This document shows, in pieces, positions 16,629-23,901 of a stretch of DNA of 64,000 bases (its first letter is position 1; each line of letters begins with the position of its first letter). The notes beneath the pieces are model-generated. The model was given only the letters and a program-made list of their open reading frames with translations, had not been told where the DNA came from and ran no database searches. The translations under genes were made by a program, and so were the position numbers. Source of the DNA: Renibacterium sp. (GTDB lineage Bacteria; Actinomycetota; Actinomycetes; Actinomycetales; Micrococcaceae); NCBI GenBank assembly GCA_017419405.1, contig JAFOLH010000013.1:1-64000 (forward strand), written 5' to 3'.

Positions 16629-18439
16629 CCGACCCGAAAACCGCACCGCCGGTTCCGGACCGCGAACAATCGTTGCTGCCCCGGGCCAGCGGCCGGGCTG
16701 CGGCAGCCGAGCTGCTCCGCCTGGCCAAACCCTGGGCCGGCAGCGGTGTGCTCGCAGTGCTGAGCCTGTTGTTGGCTTCGCTCGCCACGCTTGCCGTGCC
16801 GCTCGGTGTGGGGGTCATGGTGGATGTGGTCACCGGAAACCGCCCGCAGGAGGCGATGTTCTGGGCACTGGGCGCGCTGCTCGGCGCTGCCGCCCTGGGC
16901 GGCGTCTGCACCTGGTTGGGCGGCACGTTCGTGGCACGCTTCAGCGAAGGGGCTCTGGCCCGGCTGCGGCAAAAGGTGATCGGGCATTTGATGCGGATCC
17001 GGCTGGTCCGGATCGAGCGGGCCGGCCTCGGCGACGTGGTCTCCCGGGTGAGCGCCGACGTCGAACGCGTATCCAGCGCGGCCAAGAGCGGCGTCACCCA
17101 GTTCGTCTCGGCGACTTTGACCATCGTGCTGACCCTGTTCGGCCTGGCCGCTTTGGACTACCGCTTCGCGCTCGCCGGCCTGGTCGCGGTCCCGTTGCAG
17201 CTTTGGACGCTGTGGCGTTATCTGAAGAAATCCGCGCCGATCTATGCCGAACAGCGCGTCGCCGAGGGCGCCCGGGCGCAGGAGATCCTGCAAAGCCAAT
17301 ACGGGCGCAGCACGATCGACGCTTTCGGCGTGGCCGAGGTCTTCCTGGGCCGGATCGGAGCCAGCTCGCGGCGCACCGTGGATTTGGAGCGATCAGTGGT
17401 CCGCGTGCTCACGGTGTTCTTCGGCCGGTTGAACGCCGCGGAATTCGTCGGCCTCGGCTGCATCCTGGCCACCGGTTTCTGGTTGTATTCGGTCGGGGAG
17501 GTGAGCTTGGGCGCCTGTTCGGCAGCGGCGCTGTTCTTCGCCCAGCTGTTCAACCCGATCAACCTGGCCCTGGGACTGTTCGACGTCGTGCAGCAGGCCG
17601 GCTCGGCGCTGACCCGGCTGGTCGGAGTGCTGTCGGTGCCGATCGCTGAGACCCCGCAGCGGCCCGTGCCCGGCGCCGCGCCGGTTGGCCCCGTCGCGGC
17701 GAAGGCGATTTCGGTGCGCGACCTGGTGGTGAGCTATCGGCCCGGACACCCGGTGCTGCATGCGGTGTCCACCGAGATCGGCATCGGTGAGCATGTTGCC
17801 GTGGTCGGTTCCAGCGGTGCCGGGAAGAGCACCCTGGGCTCGGCGATCAACGGCGACCGGGAGGCCGAGTCCGGGCAGATCCTGATCGGCGGCGTGCCGC
17901 TGAGCGATCTGGCTCCCGATGAGTTGCGCAGTTCGGTGGCATCGGTCAGCCAGAAGACCCATGTCTTTTCCGGCACGCTCGCCGAGGACCTGCGCCTGGT
18001 CAAACCGCGGGCCGGCGATGAAGAGCTGCATGCGGCACTCCGCGAGGTCGGCGCCGGGCCTTGGGTCGCCGAGCTGCCGGCCGGCTTGGCGACGCTGGTC
18101 GGCGCCGGTGGGCAGCAGCTCAGCGCGGTGCAGGAACAACAGCTGGCACTCGCCCGGATCGCTTTGATCGATCCCGGAATCGTGGTGTTGGACGAGGCCA
18201 CTGCGGAAGACACCGCCAACTCGAGGAGCTTGGAACAGGCGGCCGGCCGGTTGATCGCCGGCAAAACCGCCGTCGTGATCGCGCACCGGCTCTCCCAAGC
18301 GGCGGCTGCGGACCGGATCATCGTGATGGCGGAGGGCCGGATCGTGCAGGACGGGACCCATGAGGAACTGCTCGCGGAGCCGGGGCGCTACCGCGGGCTC
18401 TGGGATGCCTGGACTGCGTCCGGAGTGGAATCGGCGTAA
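16625..18439 (+). CDS. ABC exporter half with catalytic ATPase domain and altered signature
   Basis: The 604-residue partner of the preceding half-transporter has an exporter membrane domain (about 38-340) and a full-length ATPase domain. Walker A GSSGAGKST (395-403), Q-loop VSQKTHVF, Walker B IVVLDEATAED (Glu524) and His554 are intact. The signature is LSAVQEQQ instead of LSGGQRQR. In a heterodimer, its Walker A/B would pair with the intact LSGGQ of the first half to form a single working ATP site, while the other site is doubly dead. GTG 16625 overlaps the previous stop, indicating coupling. Confidence 0.87.
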   Translation: MTDPKTAPPVPDREQSLLPRASGRAAAAELLRLAKPWAGSGVLAVLSLLLASLATLAVPLGVGVMVDVVTGNRPQEAMFWALGALLGAAALGGVCTWLGGTFVARFSEGALARLRQKVIGHLMRIRLVRIERAGLGDVVSRVSADVERVSSAAKSGVTQFVSATLTIVLTLFGLAALDYRFALAGLVAVPLQLWTLWRYLKKSAPIYAEQRVAEGARAQEILQSQYGRSTIDAFGVAEVFLGRIGASSRRTVDLERSVVRVLTVFFGRLNAAEFVGLGCILATGFWLYSVGEVSLGACSAAALFFAQLFNPINLALGLFDVVQQAGSALTRLVGVLSVPIAETPQRPVPGAAPVGPVAAKAISVRDLVVSYRPGHPVLHAVSTEIGIGEHVAVVGSSGAGKSTLGSAINGDREAESGQILIGGVPLSDLAPDELRSSVASVSQKTHVFSGTLAEDLRLVKPRAGDEELHAALREVGAGPWVAELPAGLATLVGAGGQQLSAVQEQQLALARIALIDPGIVVLDEATAEDTANSRSLEQAAGRLIAGKTAVVIAHRLSQAAAADRIIVMAEGRIVQDGTHEELLAEPGRYRGLWDAWTASGVESA

Positions 18440-18449
18440 TCTGAGAGCC

Positions 18450-18692
18450 ATGAACAGCAAAGAGATCCACGATCACATTTCAGAGCTGGTGCAACGGGAA
18501 CAGGACCTGCGTCGGGAGGCCCCTTCCGAAGGCGTCTCCGCCGAACGTGCAGCAGAGCTGCAGGATCTCGAAGTCCAACTCGACCGGTGCTGGGATTTGC
18601 TCCGTCAACGCCGCGCCCGGATCGACGCCGGGGAAAACCCGAATGATGCGAAACTCCGCTCGGTGCAGGAAGTCGAAGGCTACCGGCAGTAG
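18450..18692 (+). CDS. DUF2630 family protein
   Basis: An 80-residue highly charged helical protein beginning MNSKEIHDHISELVQREQDL with the ending NPNDAKLRSVQEVEGYRQ, a pattern of the actinobacterial DUF2630 family. It is probably a two-helix coiled-coil; the function is unknown. It starts at ATG 18450, 10 bases after the ABC gene, so it may be the last gene of that transcript. Confidence 0.8.
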   Translation: MNSKEIHDHISELVQREQDLRREAPSEGVSAERAAELQDLEVQLDRCWDLLRQRRARIDAGENPNDAKLRSVQEVEGYRQ

Positions 18693-18716
18693 TGCGCCGT
18701 CCGGGCATCCGGGCAG

Positions 18717-19508
18717 CTATTGACCGGAGTTTTGACCGGGGCCGGCCAACGCCGCGATCTCGGCGCGGGCTTGGCGCACCAGGGCTTGGTCCGTGACGAA
18801 ATAGGCGTTGGGGTCCGCGCCGTCCGCAGAACCCAGGGATATCCCGACATTCGGTGCCGACGGTCCGGGGCGCTTCGCGCTGAAGTGCACGGCGTCGACC
18901 CGGGCCAGCCGCGAAAGGTCTGCGATATCCGCTGGAAGGACCCCGCCGCCGGCCATGATTTGGACGCCGCTGCGTTGTGCGGCCATCGCAGACAAGACCG
19001 GGATGCCGTCCCGGGCGCGCTGCGCCTGGCCGGAGCTGAGCACCCGGTCCACCCCGAGTCCGGCCAGGAGCTGCAAGGCCGGCAACGGATCAGCCGACTG
19101 GTCGAAGGCCTTGTGGAAGGTTATTTCCACCGCCGGAGCGGCTGACTTCGCTGCGGCGATGATCCGCGAAGTTGCGGCCACGTCGATCTGGCCGTCAGCG
19201 GTCAAGGCACCCAGTACGATGCCGGCAGCGCCTTGCCGGGCCAAGAGTCGGGCCTCGTGTTCGGCCGTGCCGATTTCCGAAGCGTCGTAGCAGAAGTCTC
19301 CCGGTCGCGGACGGACCAGGACATGCACCGGCAGCTCCGTGGCCGCCAAAACGCTTGCGGTGAGTCCGGCGGAAGGGGTGACGCCGCCGAGTTCCAGCGC
19401 ATTGCACAATTCGAGCCGATCGGCACCGCCGAGCTGCGCGGCGACGGCACCGGCAGCCGAGGCGATCGCGATTTCCAGGACCGGTACCGGATGGCCTGCC
19501 TGGTTCAC
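18717..19508 (-). CDS. cutC: CutC family protein
   Basis: A TIM-barrel protein of 263 residues of the CutC family. Family motifs are GADRLELCNALELGGVTPS, VHVLVRPRPGDFCY, EITFHKAFDQ and VDRVLSSGQ. CutC was linked to copper homeostasis in E. coli, but its biochemical role remains unclear. GTG 19508 is chosen because its bases overlap the upstream stop (GTGA). It is the last gene of the leftward stress operon. Confidence 0.87.
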   Translation of the reverse strand: MNQAGHPVPVLEIAIASAAGAVAAQLGGADRLELCNALELGGVTPSAGLTASVLAATELPVHVLVRPRPGDFCYDASEIGTAEHEARLLARQGAAGIVLGALTADGQIDVAATSRIIAAAKSAAPAVEITFHKAFDQSADPLPALQLLAGLGVDRVLSSGQAQRARDGIPVLSAMAAQRSGVQIMAGGGVLPADIADLSRLARVDAVHFSAKRPGPSAPNVGISLGSADGADPNAYFVTDQALVRQARAEIAALAGPGQNSGQ

Positions 19509-19861
19509 TGGATCGAAACCGCTTGCACGGACGCCACGCACAGCACGTCGCTGTTGATCCGGGAAGCCACGAAGCCCCGGATTGCCGACGCCACCGAAGC
19601 CACCACGCCCGGCGCCCCGTAGCCAGCGTCGACGCCCACACGCGCGATGACTTTCAACCCACCGTCGAGTTCTTCGACAGCCACGGTCCGGACCGGAGGC
19701 GCATCGGTGCCGCGGACGAAGGCGATGACTTGGTCCGCAGCGGTGTGCAAGGTGCTTTTGGGCGGATAAAGTTCGCTGACTCCGGCTACCGCCAGGACGA
19801 CGTCGTTGAGCGCGTCGATCAGCCCGGCAGAGGGGGAAACGTTCGATTCAGGCGTGCTCAC
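19505..19861 (-). CDS. Hypothetical protein of the Asp23/sigma operon
   Basis: A 118-residue protein of alternating helix and strand, with VRTVAVEELDGGLKVIARVGVDAGYGAPGVVASVASAIRGF in its second half. That stretch resembles the strand-helix pattern of Asp23/Gls24 domains, but similarity is too weak to name the family. It overlaps the upstream gene by four bases (ATGA) and the downstream cutC by four bases. The context suggests a role in envelope stress. Confidence 0.6.
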   Translation of the reverse strand: MSTPESNVSPSAGLIDALNDVVLAVAGVSELYPPKSTLHTAADQVIAFVRGTDAPPVRTVAVEELDGGLKVIARVGVDAGYGAPGVVASVASAIRGFVASRINSDVLCVASVQAVSIQ

Positions 19862-20463
19862 TGGTTATCATCCCCCAACTCCTCGGCCCGCTGGATGTCG
19901 ATGATCGCGATATCGATTCCGCTGATCGTCAACTGCGTGTGCAATGCCAATGCGGCATAGATCTTCCGGCGCAATTCCTTGGCCAGTCTCTGCAACGGGG
20001 CGCCCCACAAGGCGGTGACCCGGATATCCACCCTAATCTCTGCGCCCGGTTCGGTCACATCGCCTTCCAACCGGCACCTGCCGATCATGGCGTTGTCCAG
20101 TTCGTCGCCGGCGGCCCGGATCAGCGAAATCACCGCACCTTCGGTCTGGCTCAGTTCGTCGCCGGGGCCGGCGGCTTCGGGCAGCACGGGGTCGATCGGA
20201 ATGCTGCGTCCGGAACGCGCCTCGAAGGCGATGTTGCTGAAGATCGAGCCCAGCCAGTCGGCATCCGCTTCGGATTGCTCGCGGGAATCCTGGTCGACGA
20301 GTTCCGAGGTGAGCGCATTGAGCTGTTCCAGGGCATGCAGCGCCGCCTGGCATTCCGCGCAGGTATCGATGTACGGATCCGCCGGCTGCCGGCCGGCGTC
20401 CAAATAGTCGCTGAGTTGGTCGAGGGTGCGCCCGCAACTGAGCGTTTCGGGGTTCTTGCTCAT
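19858..20463 (-). CDS. Cys-rich (anti-sigma-like) N-terminus fused to Asp23-like domain
   Basis: The 201-residue protein has an N-terminal Cys cluster (Cys10, Cys35, Cys38 in DTCAEC) resembling a zinc anti-sigma motif, though the usual His four residues before the CxxC is Tyr. A linker follows, then a C-terminal Asp23/Gls24-like region (about 105-185: RLEGDVTEPGAEIRVDIRVTALWG). ATG 20463 overlaps the sigma-factor stop by four bases, the classic sigma/anti-sigma arrangement. Inference: it restrains the sigma factor encoded immediately upstream and senses the Asp23 module. It has no membrane helix. Confidence 0.65.
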   Translation of the reverse strand: MSKNPETLSCGRTLDQLSDYLDAGRQPADPYIDTCAECQAALHALEQLNALTSELVDQDSREQSEADADWLGSIFSNIAFEARSGRSIPIDPVLPEAAGPGDELSQTEGAVISLIRAAGDELDNAMIGRCRLEGDVTEPGAEIRVDIRVTALWGAPLQRLAKELRRKIYAALALHTQLTISGIDIAIIDIQRAEELGDDNQ

Positions 20464-21041
20464 CGCCACCCCTCCATTTCCTTCATCAAGGCGGTCCGTG
20501 CCCTGGCCAATTGTCCGCGAACGGCTGTGCTGGTCATGTCGAGCTGCTCCGCAATCTCTTCATAGCTGTTTTCGCCTATCTCCCGCATGGTCCAGCATCG
20601 TCGTTGCATCGGCGGCAAACGGTCCAGCGCCTCGGACAATGCGCTCATCTGCGAACCGGCCAGAGCTTGCCGTTCCGGAGAGTCGCGCGCCGGGGCGGCC
20701 ACTTCCACCGAATCCAGATCGGTGCTCGGTTTGCGCTTGCGCACCAGGTCGATGCTCTTGTGGCTCACGATCCGCATCAACCAGCTTTTGGCCTTGGCCG
20801 GTTCGGCCAGGCTGTCCAGAGTGGTCCAGGCGACGACCAGCGCTTCTTGGACGACGTCGTCGGCTTCCGCATTGGACCCCAGCAAACGGGTTGCATAGGT
20901 CCGCATCAGCAAGGCGTAGCGACGAGCCAGGATTTCAAAGGAGCGCACATCGCCGTCCAGCGCCCGCTCCACCAGGAGCGCATCGCTGGCGGTGTTGATT
21001 TTGGGCACGGTTCCCGCTTTCGATTGGTTCCCGCTCACCAT
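20460..21041 (-). CDS. ECF-type RNA polymerase sigma factor
   Basis: A sigma-70 family ECF factor of 193 residues. Region 2 is at about 25-95 (RSFEILARRYALLMRTYATRLLG, DDVVQEALVVAW, SWLMRIVSHKSIDLVRKRK) and region 4 is at about 130-190 (LPPMQRRCWTMREIGENSYEEIAEQLDMT, RGQLARART). ATG 21041 is used; GTG 21038 is better spaced from GGAGGGG and equally possible. It is followed, with overlap, by the Cys-rich Asp23 fusion protein. It probably drives the stress genes around it. Confidence 0.88.
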   Translation of the reverse strand: MVSGNQSKAGTVPKINTASDALLVERALDGDVRSFEILARRYALLMRTYATRLLGSNAEADDVVQEALVVAWTTLDSLAEPAKAKSWLMRIVSHKSIDLVRKRKPSTDLDSVEVAAPARDSPERQALAGSQMSALSEALDRLPPMQRRCWTMREIGENSYEEIAEQLDMTSTAVRGQLARARTALMKEMEGWR

Positions 21042-21072
21042 ACCCCTCCGTGTTCGGATTCCGGTTGCCGAA

Positions 21073-21120
21073 ACAGCAGGTCGGGCGCCGGTGCCGATGG
21101 CACCGTGCCCGACCTGCTGT
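21073..21120 (-). terminator. Hairpin after csbD-like gene
   Basis: Arms 21073-21086 and 21107-21120 are perfectly complementary (14 bp), with a further inner stem (GCCGGTGCC/GGCACCGT). It lies 9 bases after the csbD-like stop on the leftward strand and before the sigma gene. It could separate the Asp23 part from the sigma part of the cluster or act as an internal partial terminator. Confidence 0.65.
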
Positions 21121-21129
21121 GCAGAAGGA

Positions 21130-21396
21130 TTAGTCCTTCTTCTTGAAACCGTCCAGCAACTTCTCGCCTGCGGCCTTGATGTTGGCGCCGGCGTCCTGCG
21201 CGAAGTCTTTGACGTTCTCAACCGCATCGGCGGCGAAGTCCTTGACGTTCTCAACCGCATCCTTGGCTCCGGCCGCGGCCTGATCGGCTTTGCCTTCGGC
21301 CTTGAGCTCGTTGTTGTCAGTCAAGTTCCCGGCTGCCTCTTTGGCGTTTCCGGCCAGATCCTGCAGCTTGTTCTCTGCTTTGTCGTCGATTCCCAT
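21130..21396 (-). CDS. CsbD-like stress protein with internal duplication
   Basis: An 88-residue, highly charged helical protein beginning MGIDDKAENKLQDLAGNAKEA, the CsbD family signature. CsbD proteins are general-stress proteins of unknown mechanism. The C-terminal half contains an exact tandem unit, DAVENVKDFA twice, followed by DAGANIKAAGEKL, extending a predicted amphipathic helix. AAAGGAG precedes the ATG. It lies within the Asp23/AmaP cluster, consistent with envelope stress. Confidence 0.8.
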   Translation of the reverse strand: MGIDDKAENKLQDLAGNAKEAAGNLTDNNELKAEGKADQAAAGAKDAVENVKDFAADAVENVKDFAQDAGANIKAAGEKLLDGFKKKD

Positions 21397-21442
21397 TTTT
21401 TTCTCCTTTTGTATCGGTTATCTCATGGTGGTTGACCGAGGC

Positions 21443-22051
21443 CTACTGGACTCGATGCTGGTGCGACCAACCGGTGCGGACACCGGTGTTGATCGAAATC
21501 AGAAGCGGCATCCGTTTGCCGATCAGACTGTCCAGGCCGGCGACCAGGTTCTCCACGGAATCCGCGAGTTCCCGGGGCGAGGCTCCTTTGCGGGCCTGCA
21601 CGGATACCTTCAAGCCGGGCTCCCGACGGAGCTTCCAGGTGCTGACTGCGGTACTGAGGATCCGCGGATCCTGGGACAGTGCCTCTTTCAGCGCGTTGCC
21701 GGCGATGTCGTTGTGCAGGACCACCTCGCCTTCGGCGCTTTTGTCGCGATCCAGGATCGCGGTCCGGCCGCCGCCCTGCGAGCTGATCCAGGAAACCAAC
21801 AGGATCACCAGCAGCAGCATCACGGCCAGCAATGCGGCCCAAAGCCAGCTCAGTTCCAGACCGAAGGCCTGGACCCGGGTGGCGGCCAACTGATCGGCAA
21901 CGAATGTCCCGGCCTGGCCGGTCCATTCCGCCCAGGCCTGCTTGGCCGTGGGCCAGATGCCGGTCAGCGCGGTCGCCGCCCCGACGGCGATCAGGATCAC
22001 GGCGATCAGGAAGATGATGGTGCGGTTGAGTCCGCGACGGGTGGCATTCAT
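21443..22051 (-). CDS. AmaP-like Asp23 membrane-anchor protein
   Basis: The 202-residue protein has two membrane helices (about 11-31 and 68-88) separated by a short loop, then a soluble C-terminal domain of Asp23-like strand/helix pattern (GEVVLHNDIAGNALKEALSQDP, GLKVSVQARKGASPRELADSVENLVAGLDSL). This topology matches AmaP, which tethers Asp23 to the membrane in Firmicutes. ATG 22051 overlaps the upstream stop. The assignment rests on topology and context rather than strong motif identity. Confidence 0.65.
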   Translation of the reverse strand: MNATRRGLNRTIIFLIAVILIAVGAATALTGIWPTAKQAWAEWTGQAGTFVADQLAATRVQAFGLELSWLWAALLAVMLLLVILLVSWISSQGGGRTAILDRDKSAEGEVVLHNDIAGNALKEALSQDPRILSTAVSTWKLRREPGLKVSVQARKGASPRELADSVENLVAGLDSLIGKRMPLLISINTGVRTGWSHQHRVQ

Positions 22052-22680
22052 ACGCCTACAGCTCCTTGCGGATTGATGGTCACGGTTGCCGTGAAGTTCT
22101 TCGCCAATCGCCATGCGGCGATCTCGGCCTGGAGCCCGGCTTGCACGGCTTCCCGATCGACCGGGACTCCGGAGGTGGGCCTGATGTCCACCGTCGCTTT
22201 GCGGCCGTTGACCCGGGCGAAAACCTGCTCCGGTTGCACCCGGGCAAGCGTGCCCGCGGAACGGGCCAGGGCATCGGCCACCACCGAATCGTCGACCACG
22301 ACTGCGCCACGATCGCTTTCCAATACCCGGCGGGCCTTCCGGCCCGAGCCGAGCGCGATGCCCAACACGATCATGCCGACGACGACGATTCCGGCTCCGG
22401 CGGCGATCAGACCGACTTGCGTGGTCCGCTCCGGGACCTGGCTCAGCCAGGCCGCGAGCTGGTCGGGGCTGACCAGCAGGGCCGGTTGCCTGAGCAGTTG
22501 CAGGACGATTTCGGTGCCCTGCCAGAGCAGCAGCGCGATCAGCACGATGGCCAGGATCACGGAACTGGAAGCCCGGGAGCGGTGCGTTTCGCGCCGGACG
22601 ATGCGCGCGGTGCCCGATGCCGGTCCGACGAACGACCTGCCGGGATCCGCCGCGTGCTCGGTTGCGGTAGTGGTGCTCAT
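22048..22680 (-). CDS. DUF6286 membrane protein of the Asp23 operon
   Basis: The 210-residue protein has two membrane helices (about 40-62 and 88-112) and a C-terminal soluble domain with an Asp23-like strand/helix order (ARVNGRKATVDIRPTSGVPVDREAVQAGLQAEIAAW). It matches the actinobacterial DUF6286 description. It overlaps both neighbours by four bases. It is probably a second membrane anchor or scaffold paralogous to the AmaP-like protein; no enzymatic motif is present. Confidence 0.65.
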   Translation of the reverse strand: MSTTTATEHAADPGRSFVGPASGTARIVRRETHRSRASSSVILAIVLIALLLWQGTEIVLQLLRQPALLVSPDQLAAWLSQVPERTTQVGLIAAGAGIVVVGMIVLGIALGSGRKARRVLESDRGAVVVDDSVVADALARSAGTLARVQPEQVFARVNGRKATVDIRPTSGVPVDREAVQAGLQAEIAAWRLAKNFTATVTINPQGAVGV

Positions 22681-23054
22681 TGAACTGCTGCCTTCCCTTG
22701 GAGGATCGCGCTGTTGAGCTCGATGTCGATCCGGCTGACCATGGAACCGGTCAGTTCTTCGGCGCGCTGGCCCAATTCCCGCCGAGCGGTTTCGGAGCGC
22801 TGCCGGAGGTCCCCGCCGCTTCGGTCCAGGACCGAAGCATCACTGGCGATTGCGGCCAGCGGCGGGATCGCGATCGGTACGCTGACCGCGATCGCCAGCC
22901 GACCGGCGTCGTCCGTGGCATGGGCTTTCACCTGGGAGGGATTGAGGCCGAAAGCATCGGCAGTGACCGCCGTCAACACCCGGTTCAGTGCCGTCCGGGT
23001 GATCCGGGTGAAGCCGGCTTGACCTGTCCGGGACATGTCGGCGGCCGCGCTCAT
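22677..23054 (-). CDS. Hypothetical protein of the Asp23 operon
   Basis: A 125-residue soluble protein with GFTRITRTALNRVLTAVTADAFGLNPSQVKAH at the N-terminus, then a strand (LAIAVSVPIAIP) and a long helix with RSETARRELGQRAEELTGSMV and a final strand RIDIELNSAIL. The pattern is Asp23-like but no family is recognised. Four-base overlaps with both neighbours indicate operon membership. Confidence 0.6.
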   Translation of the reverse strand: MSAAADMSRTGQAGFTRITRTALNRVLTAVTADAFGLNPSQVKAHATDDAGRLAIAVSVPIAIPPLAAIASDASVLDRSGGDLRQRSETARRELGQRAEELTGSMVSRIDIELNSAILQGKAAVQ

Positions 23055-23242
23055 GAGGAAGTCCGCTTGCCGGTCAGCGCATCGATCACGCCGCGCAAAT
23101 CGAGTTTTCCTTCAGCCGCCCGGCCCAGGATTGCGCCTACTGCCATGAAGATCAGCATCAGGATGAATCCCCAGAAGCCCCAGGCGAGTGCGCTTGCTGC
23201 CAAGACGGCTGCTACTGCTATTCCGGTGACTGTGCTGCTCAT
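23051..23242 (-). CDS. Small DUF2273-like membrane protein
   Basis: A 63-residue protein with two closely spaced membrane helices (about 8-24 and 25-43) followed by a charged tail, as in the small AmaP/Asp23-associated DUF2273 proteins. It lies between asp23 and the 125-residue gene with four-base overlaps on both sides. It is likely a membrane partner of the Asp23 protein. Confidence 0.65.
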   Translation of the reverse strand: MSSTVTGIAVAAVLAASALAWGFWGFILMLIFMAVGAILGRAAEGKLDLRGVIDALTGKRTSS

Positions 23243-23733
23243 TCGACTCGGCTCCCTGAGGTGATGTTCTTGGCGGTCTCGGTGTTCTTGGACTCTTCCT
23301 TGGTCTGGGAATCGTCTTTGTCTTCGGACGGGATGTGGATGTCGCTGATCGTGATGTTCACTTCGACCACGTCCAAGCCGACCAGTTCTTCGACGGCGGA
23401 GTACACGGCGGAACGGACCTCATCGGCGACGCTCTTGAGCGGCTTCGGGTACTCGACCACCATGGTGATGTCCACGGCTACCTGCTTTTCGCCGACCTCG
23501 ACCGAAACACCCTGGGTCAGATCGGTGTTGCCGACCGCGTCCCGGATCGCTCCGATGGCCCGGGCTGCTCCGCCGCCGAGGGCATACACGCCGGCTACGT
23601 CACGGGTGGCGATGCCGACTACTTTCGCGACGACGCCGTCTTCGATGGTGGTCTTGCCGGCGTTGTCCGGGTTCTGTGCGGCCTTCGCATCGTTCTGGAC
23701 TGCCGGCTTTGCTGCTGTGGGCTGGTTGCTCAT
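23239..23733 (-). CDS. asp23: Asp23/Gls24 family envelope stress protein
   Basis: A 164-residue protein with a central Asp23/Gls24 domain (about 30-125): TTIEDGVVAKVVGIATRDVAGVYAL, GVSVEVGEKQVAVDITMVVEYPKPL and VDVVEVNITISDI. Both ends are hydrophilic and likely disordered. ATG 23733 is used because AAGGAG lies seven bases upstream; an earlier in-frame start lacks this. First gene of the leftward operon. Asp23 in Staphylococcus forms a membrane-associated layer under alkaline or envelope stress; the same role is inferred. Confidence 0.85.
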   Translation of the reverse strand: MSNQPTAAKPAVQNDAKAAQNPDNAGKTTIEDGVVAKVVGIATRDVAGVYALGGGAARAIGAIRDAVGNTDLTQGVSVEVGEKQVAVDITMVVEYPKPLKSVADEVRSAVYSAVEELVGLDVVEVNITISDIHIPSEDKDDSQTKEESKNTETAKNITSGSRVE

Positions 23734-23901
23734 CAGATTCTCCTTATGCGTTTGGGTTGCCTTCATGGGTAAGTCGTGGCGCGGTCCGGAAACGTCACGG
23801 GGAAATTTATGTGACCTGCATCACCTTGGCCTGTGCGAGTCATCCAGGCTGCCCGGATAGAATATGGAGCCAGCTGAAACCGGCCATGAAGCGAGGGACA
23901 A

